From Oscillospiraceae bacterium (lineage in GTDB: Bacteria; Bacillota; Clostridia; Oscillospirales; Oscillospiraceae): a stretch of 48,191 nucleotides of DNA. A program made the position numbers and the translations under genes. Location of the stretch: NCBI GenBank assembly GCA_022800215.1, contig JAAWPV010000006.1, positions 1-48,191 on the forward strand, given 5' to 3'. The notes below the pieces were generated by a model. That model searched no databases. It saw only the letters and a list, made by a program, of their open reading frames with translations, and was not told the DNA's origin. Position 1 is the stretch's first letter. Each line of letters starts with the position of its first letter. This document shows positions 31,901-39,204 of this stretch, in pieces.

Positions 31901-32970
31901 TTTACCACCTCCCCGCTGGAGTGGTCCCCGTCAGGGGCGGGCGTTTCTTCAGAGGGGGCGTCCGACCGCTGGGAGGGGTCCTCCTCCGGCTCCTCCTCAT
32001 AGATGTCGCCCACCAGCTCCTCCAAAATGTCCTCCATGGTCACAAGGCCCAGGGTGCCCCCCCACTCGTCCAGGATAATGGTCATGTGCTGCTTGCGCTT
32101 GCACATTTCCTGAAAAAGGGTGTGGACGTCGGTGGTGGCTGGGACGGCGTAGGGCTCGCTCATCACGTCGGCCAGCCGGCACCGGCCGGTCTGGAAGAGC
32201 TGCATCAGGTAGGTCTTGGTATTGACAATGCCCACGATGTGGTCCAGATCCGGGTCATAGACCGGCAGCCGGGACAGGTTGGCCTGACGGATCTTTTCCC
32301 GGTTTACCTCCTCCGGGTCCTGAAGGCTGAGGCCGGTGATGCGGACCCGGGGAGTCAGCACGTTGTAGGCGGTGATGTCGGAAAACTCCAGGGCCGACTG
32401 GATCAGCTCGCTCTCCTCCGACTCCAGGTCGCCTGCGTCCTCGATGGTCTCGATCATGGACTTGAAGTCGTCCTCCGTCATGGACGGCTCCTCTGTCTGG
32501 TTGGAAAAGAGCTTCTTCACCCCGTTGCCCAGGGCGGTGAAGAAGGCGGTCACCGGGGTCAGCAGGATCATCAGAGGGTAGATGATCCCGGACACGGCGA
32601 TGGCCACAGCGTCACTGTTGGCCTTTGCGATGTTTTTGGGGATGGTTTCGCTGAACACAAAAATGATGAGGGTCATACCCACGGTGGCGATCCAGGACCC
32701 GTAGGGGCCGAACCAGTGGATGGCCAGGATGGTGGCAGTGGATGTGGCCAGAACATAGACCACATTGATGCACACCAGGGTGGTGGCCAGGGCCTTGTCA
32801 AAACGGTCCATGATCTTTTCCACCCGTGTGGGGCCGGGCTCCCCGTCCTCCGCTCTGCTTTTCATCCGCACCCGGTTGCAGTTGGAGAGGGCCGTTTCCG
32901 AGCCGGCAAAAAAGCCTCCCAGCAAAACCAGGGCGATGACCAGAATACTTCGGGGTATTGCGTCGTCCAT
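31897..32970 (-). CDS. CNNM/CorC-family membrane protein without CorC domain
   Basis: A 357-residue paralogue of the next gene: DUF21/CNNM membrane domain (GGFFAGSETALSNCNRVRMKSRAEDG near the start) and the CBS pair (YNVLTPRVRITGLS to GGTLGLVTMEDILEELVGDIYEEE). After the CBS pair it ends in a short acidic, Pro/Ser-rich tail instead of the CorC/HlyC domain. The frame is intact and the next start overlaps its stop by four bases, so the short form is probably genuine. A 100-base leader separates it from its promoter. TAGGAGG precedes the ATG. Confidence 0.88.
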   Translation of the reverse strand: MDDAIPRSILVIALVLLGGFFAGSETALSNCNRVRMKSRAEDGEPGPTRVEKIMDRFDKALATTLVCINVVYVLATSTATILAIHWFGPYGSWIATVGMTLIIFVFSETIPKNIAKANSDAVAIAVSGIIYPLMILLTPVTAFFTALGNGVKKLFSNQTEEPSMTEDDFKSMIETIEDAGDLESEESELIQSALEFSDITAYNVLTPRVRITGLSLQDPEEVNREKIRQANLSRLPVYDPDLDHIVGIVNTKTYLMQLFQTGRCRLADVMSEPYAVPATTDVHTLFQEMCKRKQHMTIILDEWGGTLGLVTMEDILEELVGDIYEEEPEEDPSQRSDAPSEETPAPDGDHSSGEVVK

Positions 32971-33075
32971 CTTAAAAATCTTCCTCCTAAAAACCGTTTG
33001 GACCCGGTGGGAGCCGGATCAGAATATGTAGCGCACCGAACATACTTCTATGCCTATGATACACTATGTTATGGT

Positions 33076-33104
33076 AGTATATCAAATTACCGCCGGTTTT
33101 TCAA
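33076..33104 (-). promoter_or_regulatory. promoter of the CNNM pair
   Basis: Minus strand TTGAAA (33099-33104), 17 bp, TATACT (33076-33081). The leader of about 100 bases to 32970 shows no riboswitch I recognise. Confidence 0.7.
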
Positions 33105-33158
33105 CTATATTTCTTGATTTTCACCGCCTTTTTCTCCCTTTTCTTTCTCTCTCCGCCC

Positions 33159-33187
33159 TTGACAGGGGGCCAAAAGGGTGATAGAAT
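33159..33187 (+). promoter_or_regulatory. promoter of the glyS T-box transcript
   Basis: TTGACA 33159-33164, 17 bp, TAGAAT 33182-33187, just ahead of the T-box leader. Confidence 0.75.
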
Positions 33188-33200
33188 AGCCCCACAAAAG

Positions 33201-33380
33201 GCGATGACCGGGAAGAGTAGAGCCAAAAACCCAGCAGCAGAGAGGGACCGGACGGTGCAAGGGCCCCTGGGCAGGCTTGAAGGCCCCCGTGAGCTGCGTG
33301 CCGGAAATGGCGCGCCGAAAGCCTCCGTTACGGGCAAAGAGTGCGGATGCGCTGCATCCGAATTCAGGTGGAACCACGGA
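33201..33380 (+). ncRNA. T-box leader of glyS
   Basis: The leader begins GCGATGACCGGGAAGAGTAG, contains CAGAGAGGGACCGG and CCCGTGAGCTGCGTGCCGG, and ends with the T-box element AGGTGGAACCACGGA (33366-33380), which pairs with the tRNA acceptor end. These are the conserved blocks of Firmicute T-box leaders. GAAGGCCCCC near 33274 offers a GGC glycine codon as specifier, fitting the downstream glycyl-tRNA synthetase; the exact specifier is not proven. The expected terminator is not directly after the T-box; a dispersed repeat follows instead. Confidence 0.85.
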
Positions 33381-33394
33381 CTAAAGGAAGTGCG

Positions 33395-33527
33395 GAGAAG
33401 CGGACAGCGAGTGACACTGGACCGAAGCGAGGGCGAGCGCGGGGCCGCAAGGCGGCCCAAGACTAGCCCGAGTCGGAGGGAAGTGGAGCGAGCGGTCTGG
33501 CCGCTTCGCAGCATGACAGCCTTGTTC
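33395..33527. repeat. dispersed ~110-bp palindromic repeat, copy 6 (inverted), inside the glyS leader
   Basis: Carries GGACCGAAGCGAGGGCGAGC, a GGGGCCGCAAGGCGGCCC hairpin and AGACTAGCCCGAGTCGG, with outer inverted ends GAAGCGG/CCGCTTC. It lies between the T-box element and the glyS terminator-like hairpin. Confidence 0.7.
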
Positions 33528-33556
33528 GCCCTGAGCCGAAAGGCTTGGGGCGTTTG
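33528..33556 (+). terminator. possible displaced T-box terminator before glyS
   Basis: CGCCCTGAGCC and GGCTTGGGGCG form an 11-bp stem (two wobbles) with a GAAA loop, followed by TTTGTGCGTCTT. It is 150 bases beyond the T-box element, where such a stem would normally be adjacent. Confidence 0.5.
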
Positions 33557-33597
33557 TGCGTCTTAGGCCAAAAAATCACGAAAAGGAGCGTATCACC

Positions 33598-35007
33598 ATG
33601 AATCACCGCGACAAGACTATGGACCAGATCATCAACCTATGCAAGGGCCGGGGCTATATCTTCCCCGGCAGCGAGATCTACGGGGGCCTTGCCAACTCCT
33701 GGGACTACGGCCCTCTGGGGGTGGAGTTCAAAAACAACGTGAAGAAGGCCTGGCTGAAGAAGTTCGTCCAGGAGAGCCCCTACAACGTGGGCCTGGACGC
33801 CGCCATCATCATGAACCCCCAGACCTGGATCACCACCGGCCATGTGGCCGGCTTCTCCGACCCCCTGCTGGACTGTAAGGCCTGCAAGGCCCGTCACCGG
33901 GCCGACAAGCTCATCGGGGACGAGCACCCCGACGTGAACGTGGACGCCATGAGCTTTGACGAGATGGACGCCTTCATCGCCGGGCACGACGACGTTGTCT
34001 GCCCCGTCTGCGGCAAGCACGACTTCACCCCCATCCGGAAGTTCAACCTCATGTTCAAGACCCAGATCGGCGTTACTGAGGACAGCAGCTCCACCGTCTA
34101 CCTCCGGCCCGAGACTGCCCAGGGCATTTTCCTCAACTTCCCCAACATCCAGCGCACCACCCGGCGGAAGCTGCCCTTCGGCGTGTGCCAGGTGGGCAAG
34201 GCCTTCCGGAACGAGATCACCCCGGGCAACTTCACTTTCCGCACCCGGGAGTTTGAGCAGATGGAGTGCGAGTTCTTCTGCCAGCCGGGCACCGACCTGG
34301 AGTGGTTCGCCTACTGGAAGGACTTTTGCAAGAACTGGCTGCTCTCCCTGGGCCTCAAGGAGGAGAACCTCCGCTTCCGGGACCACGAGCCCGCCGAGCT
34401 GGCCTTCTACTCCCGGGCTACCGCCGACATCGAGTATGCCTTCCCCTTCACCGACTGGGGCGAGCTGTGGGGCATCGCCGATCGGACCGACTACGACCTG
34501 AGCCGCCACCAGGAGGCTTCCGGCAAGGACCTCAGCTACTTCGACCAGGAGAAGAACGAGCACTATATCCCCTACGTCATCGAACCCTCCCTGGGCTGTG
34601 ACCGGGTGGCCCTGGCCTTCCTCTGCGACGCCTACGACGAGGAGGTGGTGGACGCCGAGAAGAACGACGTGCGCACCGTGCTGCGGCTTCATCCCTTCCT
34701 GGCCCCCTTCAAGTGCGCCGTGCTGCCCCTCTCCAAGAAGCTCAGCGACAAGGCCCGGGAGATCCAACAGGAGCTTTCCAAGGACTTTATGGTGGACTTC
34801 GACGACGCGGGCTCCATCGGCAAGCGCTACCGCCGCCAGGACGAGATCGGCACCCCCTACTGCATCACGGTGGATTTCCAGACCGTGGGCGACGAGGAGA
34901 ACCCCGCCGACAACTGCGTCACCGTCCGGGACCGGGACACCATGGAGCAGGTGAGAATGCCCATCAGCGAGCTGAGGAACTGGATCGCGGAAAAGGTGGC
35001 CTTCTAA
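33598..35007 (+). CDS. glyS: glycine--tRNA ligase, dimeric single-chain type
   Basis: A 469-residue class II synthetase of the alpha2 type (eukaryote/archaea-like, also in many Firmicutes), not the alpha2beta2 bacterial form. Motif 1 region is [28 protein letters not shown]; motif 2 is [28 protein letters not shown]; motif 3 contains [14 protein letters not shown]; and the C-terminal anticodon-binding domain begins near [16 protein letters not shown] zinc-like CKACKARH...CPVCGKHD insert is present near residues 91-141. ATG 33598 has AAAAGGAG; it is controlled by the T-box leader upstream. Confidence 0.96.
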   Translation: MNHRDKTMDQIINLCKGRGYIFPGSEIYGGLANSWDYGPLGVEFKNNVKKAWLKKFVQESPYNVGLDAAIIMNPQTWITTGHVAGFSDPLLDCKACKARHRADKLIGDEHPDVNVDAMSFDEMDAFIAGHDDVVCPVCGKHDFTPIRKFNLMFKTQIGVTEDSSSTVYLRPETAQGIFLNFPNIQRTTRRKLPFGVCQVGKAFRNEITPGNFTFRTREFEQMECEFFCQPGTDLEWFAYWKDFCKNWLLSLGLKEENLRFRDHEPAELAFYSRATADIEYAFPFTDWGELWGIADRTDYDLSRHQEASGKDLSYFDQEKNEHYIPYVIEPSLGCDRVALAFLCDAYDEEVVDAEKNDVRTVLRLHPFLAPFKCAVLPLSKKLSDKAREIQQELSKDFMVDFDDAGSIGKRYRRQDEIGTPYCITVDFQTVGDEENPADNCVTVRDRDTMEQVRMPISELRNWIAEKVAF

Positions 35008-35054
35008 TTTTGCACCAACATGGAATTGGTGGCTTCGTAAACATATAGAAAACG

Positions 35055-35106
35055 ATCACCCCTTCACGGTCCGTTGGGCCGTCAAGGGGTGATTTTGACT
35101 TTTTCT
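35055..35106. terminator. bidirectional terminator
   Basis: Stem ATCACCCCTT...AAGGGGTGAT with an inner ACGGTCC/GGCCGT part. TTTTGACTTTTTC follows on the plus strand and GTTTTC on the minus strand. It separates glyS from the helicase gene. Confidence 0.8.
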
Positions 35107-35110
35107 ATGC

Positions 35111-37162
35111 TCAATCCTCGTCCGGATTGAAGTAATAGGGGCGCATGAGACTTCCGGACTGCTCGGTGGAGTCCTTCTGATCTCCCAGCCGCAAGGTCAC
35201 CTCCATGGGCCCTCTTCCCCGCCGGTTGGGCCGCCGCTGCTCCCGCTTGGCCTGCTTTGCATGAGGCGTGTCAGAGCTGCCATGTCCGGCGGAGGATGCC
35301 GGAGCGGCCTTCCCCTTTTGGGACGCTTGCCTTTGGCCTTTGGGCTGCTGGGACTGGGTGGGCTGCTCCCGCCGCTTTTTCTCCTGCCGGGCAGGCCGGC
35401 CTTCTTCCCGGCCCTGCTTCTGTTGGGGCTGCCGGCTCTCTCGCTGCTGGTTCCGGACCTGCCGGACCGGATCGTTCCGCCGCTGGCTCTGGACCGGCCC
35501 CTTGGGAGCCAGCAGCCGGGCAGTGGCGTCCATGATGACCTCCTCTGCCGATGGGTCGTTTTGGAACCGCTGAGCCTGAATGGCCCGCTCTTCAGCGAGC
35601 CAGGTCTCGAAAGCAGTATCCTGGGCAGAGGGCTTCTCCTGCTGTGTGCCCTTGCTCCGCCCGGCGGAGCGTTCACGCTGCCCCTGCTTGGGGGCCATGG
35701 CGGAGAGGGCGTCCTCCAAAGTTCGGCTGACCCGGTAGCCCGCCGCCGCCCGTTTGCCTGCGGCGGGCGTTTGTGCCCCTGCTGCCGGCGATGAAGGAGC
35801 CTTACGGGTGGGCTGGCTGGAGGCCTGCTTTCCCTGTCGGGGCTGGGCCTTCTGCTCCTGCCGCCTGTTCTGGGGAGTGGGAGACTTCCGGGCCAACGGC
35901 TCTGCCTTTCCGGCTTCACCTGCACGCCGGGCCTCCTCCCGCTGCTTCTTTCGCTCCCGGGCGGCCTGGCGGGCCTCCTGGTCGTCGGCGTTGACGATCT
36001 TGCCGTGTTTATCCCGCTTGGGGGTCTCGAAATTCTCCATGGGGAAGGGGTGGCCCTCCACCACGGGGATGGGCTTCTTCAGCAGCTTTTCAATGGGAGC
36101 CAAAAGCTCCTTCTCTCCGAACTCGCAGAAGGAGACCGCCGTGCCCCCGTGGCCCGCCCGGCCCGTCCGGCCAATACGGTGGACGTAGGTCTCGGGCACG
36201 TCGGGCAGGTTGTAGTTAAAGACGTGGGAGAGCTCCTCAATGTCGATGCCCCGGGCTGCGATGTCGGTGGCCACCAAGGCCTTCACCTTACCGGACTTGA
36301 AGTCGGAAAGGGCCTGCTGCCGGGCGGTTTGGCTCTTGTTGCCATGGATGGCCGCCGAGGGGATGCCCGCCTTCTGAAGGTCGGCGGCCACCTTATTGGC
36401 CCCATGCTTGGTCCGGGTGAAAATGAGGGCGTTTTTCACGTCGGGGTGCTTCACCAGCATACTGAGCAGCTTGCTCTTGTTCCCCCTGTCCACGTAGAAA
36501 AGCCGCTGGTCGATGACCTCCACCGGGGAGGACACCGGGTCCACCTCCACCTTGACGGGGTCCGTCAGTAGGGAATCCACCAGCCCCTGGACCTCCGGCG
36601 GCATGGTGGCGGAGAAGAAGAGGGTCTGCTTCTTTTGGGGAAGCCAGGTGAGAATTTTCTTCACGTCGTGGATAAAGCCCATGTCCAGCATCCTGTCGGC
36701 CTCGTCCAGCACAAAAATTTCCAGCTTTTCCACATGGATGAAGCCCTGATTGTGGAGATCCTGGAGCCTGCCGGGGGTGGCCACCAAAATGTCCACCCCG
36801 GCCTTCAGCTTATCCACCTGGGGCTGCTGCCCCACCCCGCCGAAGATGACGGCGGAGCGGAGGGGCAGATTTTTGCCGTAGTGCTCGAAGCTCTCCTGGA
36901 TCTGGAGGGCCAGCTCCCGGGTAGGGGTGAGGATCAGGGCCCGGATGGGCCGTCCCTGGGCGGGATGGGCGCTGAGCCGCTGCAAAATAGGTGTGGCAAA
37001 GGCGCAGGTCTTGCCTGTGCCTGTCTGGGCACAGCCCAGCACGTCCCGGCCCTGGAGGGCGGGGGGAATGGCTTTCTCCTGAATGGGGGAGGGCTTTTCA
37101 TAGCCCAGCTTCTTGAGGGCGGCGAGAATTTCGGGGTACAGCCCCAGTTCTTGAAAGGTCAT
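35111..37162 (-). CDS. DEAD-box RNA helicase with long basic tail
   Basis: A 683-residue ATP-dependent RNA helicase. The core (about 1-370) has the Q motif (FQELGL...[10 protein letters not shown]), Walker [32 protein letters not shown] and [10 protein letters not shown]. From about 375 to the end follows a disordered tail of roughly 300 residues rich in Gln, Arg, Lys, Pro and Ala, likely an RNA-binding or condensate-forming region. It belongs with the RhlE/CshA group; a precise name is unsafe. ATG 37162 has AAAAGGA; the longer frame covers a repeat. A leader of about 165 bases precedes it. Confidence 0.92.
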   Translation of the reverse strand: MTFQELGLYPEILAALKKLGYEKPSPIQEKAIPPALQGRDVLGCAQTGTGKTCAFATPILQRLSAHPAQGRPIRALILTPTRELALQIQESFEHYGKNLPLRSAVIFGGVGQQPQVDKLKAGVDILVATPGRLQDLHNQGFIHVEKLEIFVLDEADRMLDMGFIHDVKKILTWLPQKKQTLFFSATMPPEVQGLVDSLLTDPVKVEVDPVSSPVEVIDQRLFYVDRGNKSKLLSMLVKHPDVKNALIFTRTKHGANKVAADLQKAGIPSAAIHGNKSQTARQQALSDFKSGKVKALVATDIAARGIDIEELSHVFNYNLPDVPETYVHRIGRTGRAGHGGTAVSFCEFGEKELLAPIEKLLKKPIPVVEGHPFPMENFETPKRDKHGKIVNADDQEARQAARERKKQREEARRAGEAGKAEPLARKSPTPQNRRQEQKAQPRQGKQASSQPTRKAPSSPAAGAQTPAAGKRAAAGYRVSRTLEDALSAMAPKQGQRERSAGRSKGTQQEKPSAQDTAFETWLAEERAIQAQRFQNDPSAEEVIMDATARLLAPKGPVQSQRRNDPVRQVRNQQRESRQPQQKQGREEGRPARQEKKRREQPTQSQQPKGQRQASQKGKAAPASSAGHGSSDTPHAKQAKREQRRPNRRGRGPMEVTLRLGDQKDSTEQSGSLMRPYYFNPDED

Positions 37163-37202
37163 GCTTTTCGTTCCTTTTTGTCGAATGTCCCGGCCACAAC
37201 AA

Positions 37203-37230
37203 CATAGGGGCGTGCCGTTGGGCACGTCCC
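37203..37230. repeat. small palindromic repeat, copy 3 (inverted)
   Basis: CATAGGGGCGTGCC, GTTG, GGCACG and TCCC form a stem. It has the same design as the units at 5537 and 9530, read on the other strand, and lies in the helicase leader. Confidence 0.5.
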
Positions 37231-37334
37231 GGGTCGGGAAAGCGGAATTTTATAGCGGCCCTGGGGCCGGACCTCCTCCTTCCGCTGGAGGGGCCTAAAC
37301 ACGGCGCAGCCGTGAAACTATCTCTACTATGGAT

Positions 37335-37363
37335 AGTATAACAGCTTTGGATAAAAATTACAA
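37335..37363 (-). promoter_or_regulatory. promoter of the DEAD-box helicase gene
   Basis: Minus strand TTGTAA (37358-37363), 17 bp, TATACT (37335-37340). The start near 37328 gives a structured leader of about 165 bases with a CACGGCTGCGCCGTG hairpin and the 37203 repeat. Confidence 0.65.
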
Positions 37364-37375
37364 GCCCCGGGGCTT
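37362..37375 (-). terminator. possible weak terminator after the HAD gene
   Basis: AAGCCCCGGGGCTT is followed on the minus strand by GTAATTTTTA. The stem is short and overlaps the helicase -35 box. Confidence 0.3.
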
Positions 37376-37413
37376 CTCCGACAAAAGGATACAGGAAAGA
37401 ACGGTTTTTCGGC

Positions 37414-37479
37414 CATGTTCAGCTTCTCCGCCAAGGTTCGGCCCACGGTGGAATTGCCCGCGCCGGGCATCCCCGGGAG
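37414..37479 (-). pseudogene. remnant of a shikimate kinase-like P-loop protein
   Basis: Directly after the HAD stop codon, 22 codons read LPGMPGAGNSTVGRTLAEKLNM. This is the start of a small P-loop kinase of the shikimate kinase type (usually GMPGxGKSTVGRxLAExLG), with the Walker A Lys changed to Asn. Beyond it the frame loses all resemblance and stops after about 25 more codons. No start signal is seen. It looks like the remains of a decayed downstream gene of the operon. Confidence 0.5.
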
Positions 37480-37480
37480 C

Positions 37481-38287
37481 TTAGTATTTCTCGTCCAGCA
37501 GCCGGATGAGGGCGGCGATGGTCCCTTCCGCGCAGGCGGGCAGGATGCGGGCGCCCCACGCCCGCACCTCGGGCACGCAGTTGGCCGGGGCGAAGGCGGT
37601 GGCGGCTACCGCCAGCATGGGGATGTCGTTTTGGTTATCGCCTACGCAGTAGATATGCTCCCGCTGAATGCCCAGCCGCTTGGCAAGCTCCAGCACCATG
37701 CCGCCCTTGCTGCACCCCTTTGCGGTGATCTCCAGCATGTGCTGATTGGAAAAAACAGCCTCGTACCGGTCACCCCAATGCTCCAGGATATAATCCCGGG
37801 CGGGGATCAGCAGCTCATAGTCCTGCTCCAGCATGGCCTTGTCCCAGGGCTGGGGCATCTGGGCCACAGGGAGCTCCACCGCCTCCACCTGGATGGTGTC
37901 CATATGCCATTTGCTCCACTTGTTCAGGTTCCAGCCGTAAACCGCCTCCTCGTGGTAGGCTTCCACGCTGACGGACGGGAATTTTTCCAGGATCGTTTCC
38001 AGGTCTTCCGCCACCACAGGGGGGAGGGTAATTCGAAGAACCGACTGCCCGGTAACAGTATCATAGAGGTGAGCGCCATTGGACAAAATCACCGGGGCAT
38101 TGACCGGCACCAGGGGCATTACACTGGCAAAGGCGTGGGGTGCCCGTCCGGTGACCACGGTAAAACGGCCGCCCTGGGATTTGAAATACTCCACCGCCTC
38201 CAGGTTGGCCGGGGGGATGTCCTGGCCGGGGCAGCAGAACGTATCGTCAAAATCCGTGCAGAGAAGCACCCCATCAAATTTGCCCAT
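37481..38287 (-). CDS. HAD-IIB (Cof-type) phosphatase in a thiamine operon
   Basis: A 268-residue HAD hydrolase. Motif I is CTDFDDTF (about 10-17, both Asp present), motif II VTGR, motif III Lys in ITAKGCSKGG (about 197) and motif IV GDNQNDIPML (about 216). A large C2B cap lies between motifs II and III, as in Cof/YbiV enzymes that dephosphorylate sugar or cofactor phosphates. ATG 38287 has GAGGA nine bases ahead; the longer frame starts with TTG. It lies 12 bases after thiT under a TPP riboswitch, so a thiamine-phosphate or HMP-phosphate phosphatase role is likely but inferred. Confidence 0.88.
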   Translation of the reverse strand: MGKFDGVLLCTDFDDTFCCPGQDIPPANLEAVEYFKSQGGRFTVVTGRAPHAFASVMPLVPVNAPVILSNGAHLYDTVTGQSVLRITLPPVVAEDLETILEKFPSVSVEAYHEEAVYGWNLNKWSKWHMDTIQVEAVELPVAQMPQPWDKAMLEQDYELLIPARDYILEHWGDRYEAVFSNQHMLEITAKGCSKGGMVLELAKRLGIQREHIYCVGDNQNDIPMLAVAATAFAPANCVPEVRAWGARILPACAEGTIAALIRLLDEKY

Positions 38288-38299
38288 GTAAGTCAATCC

Positions 38300-38875
38300 T
38301 CAATTCTGTTTGGTCAATATCTGTTTACGAACCGCGGGTACGCTCTGCATAAGGCCCAGGGCGATGAGGTCCACCGCCAGCACCAGAAGGCAGAACACCC
38401 CGTTGAAGAAAGCGGAGTAGATCCAGGGGTTTACCATGGGGATGCCCAGGAATTCCTCGGGCATGTACATATACCAGAGAAGAGCCCCCGAAAGAGTCAG
38501 GCTGAGCCACCGGCCCGGGGTGGCGATAAGGGTGCCCCACAGCCAGCCCAGCTTCTTGCCGGCGGCAAAGCCGCAGGGGAACACCAGGGTGTAGGCCACC
38601 ACATAGTCCAGCAGCATGGACTGCCAGCTGATGGCGATGCCGCCCCCCAGGAAGTACTGCAAAACCCCGTTGATGAAGCAGCACAAAAGGCTCCACTTGG
38701 GGCCCCAGCGCAGGCAGTAGATGAGGATGGGCAGCATGGAAAGGTCGATAGAGCCCCCCTGGGGGAACCGGTAGAAGGGGGGGACGAGGTTGTCCAGCAC
38801 ATACGCAAGGGCCAGCATCAATGCGGCCTCCACAATGGCGCGGACGGTAAGATGGGACTCGGTGTTGCTTGTCAT
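38300..38875 (-). CDS. thiT: thiamine ECF transporter S-component ThiT
   Basis: A 191-residue six-helix S-component that binds thiamine and uses a shared ECF energy module. The family pattern is present: EAALMLALAYVLDNLVPPFYRFPQGGSIDLSMLPILIYCLRWGPKWSLLC and, later, the substrate-contact region GGGIAISWQSMLLDYVVAYTLVFPCG. ATG 38875 has AGAGAGG ahead; a longer frame upstream would run through the riboswitch platform. Control by TPP through the riboswitch supports the substrate call. Confidence 0.92.
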   Translation of the reverse strand: MTSNTESHLTVRAIVEAALMLALAYVLDNLVPPFYRFPQGGSIDLSMLPILIYCLRWGPKWSLLCCFINGVLQYFLGGGIAISWQSMLLDYVVAYTLVFPCGFAAGKKLGWLWGTLIATPGRWLSLTLSGALLWYMYMPEEFLGIPMVNPWIYSAFFNGVFCLLVLAVDLIALGLMQSVPAVRKQILTKQN

Positions 38876-38896
38876 AGATTTTTGCCTCTCTTTACT

Positions 38897-38939
38897 AAAA
38901 AGTACCGCAGGCGCAAACCGGAATGGCGCGTCGCGGTAC
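38897..38939 (-). terminator. riboswitch expression-platform terminator
   Basis: Outer arms GTACCGC 38902-38908 and GCGGTAC 38933-38939, inner GCGC pairing, followed on the minus strand by five T (38897-38901). It lies between the TPP aptamer and thiT and would stop transcription when TPP binds. Confidence 0.6.
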
Positions 38940-38960
38940 GAAAAGAGACAAAAAGTCACT

Positions 38961-39082
38961 CGATCGCTCCCTACGCCGGCATTACCCGGATCAGGTGTAG
39001 ACCCCGGAGAGAACCCGGGATCAAGGGACCGGGGGCGGCGATACGCCCCGCATCACAGCCGGACTTGCGTCCAGCGCCCCTG
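38961..39082 (-). ncRNA. TPP riboswitch
   Basis: On the minus strand the conserved 3' block reads CTGATCCGGGTAATGCCGGCGTAGGGA in two steps (38968-38994), the hallmark thi-box sequence. The 5' half AGGGGCGCTGGACG ... GGCTGTGATG pairs around it. It sits between a good promoter and thiT, with a terminator hairpin after it. Confidence 0.93.
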
Positions 39083-39113
39083 CTATTCTGTTTTGTCCTT
39101 ACGGTCTGGCCTT

Positions 39114-39142
39114 ATTGTATACGCCCGAGGGAATTTTGTCAA
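39114..39142 (-). promoter_or_regulatory. thiT operon promoter
   Basis: Minus strand TTGACA (39137-39142), 17 bp, TACAAT (39114-39119), 30 bases ahead of the TPP aptamer. Confidence 0.78.
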
Positions 39143-39174
39143 GGAAAAGAGAGGCGGCCTGACAGGCCGCCTCT
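39143..39174 (-). terminator. terminator of flavin reductase 2
   Basis: Stem AGAGGCGGCCT 39150-39160 with AGGCCGCCTCT 39164-39174, then CTTTTCC on the minus strand. Confidence 0.75.
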
Positions 39175-39204
39175 CCGCAAAAAGGACGTTTAGTCGTATG
39201 TCTC

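Noticed and set aside
33556-33597. An extended N-terminus of GlyS from ATG 33556
   Set aside because: It would start in the terminator-like part of the leader with no ribosome site; ATG 33598 has AAAAGGAG.
37415-39193. A 592-codon open frame opposite the thiT-HAD operon and riboswitch
   Set aside because: It crosses a clear TPP riboswitch and two well-supported genes on the other strand; low-complexity translation.
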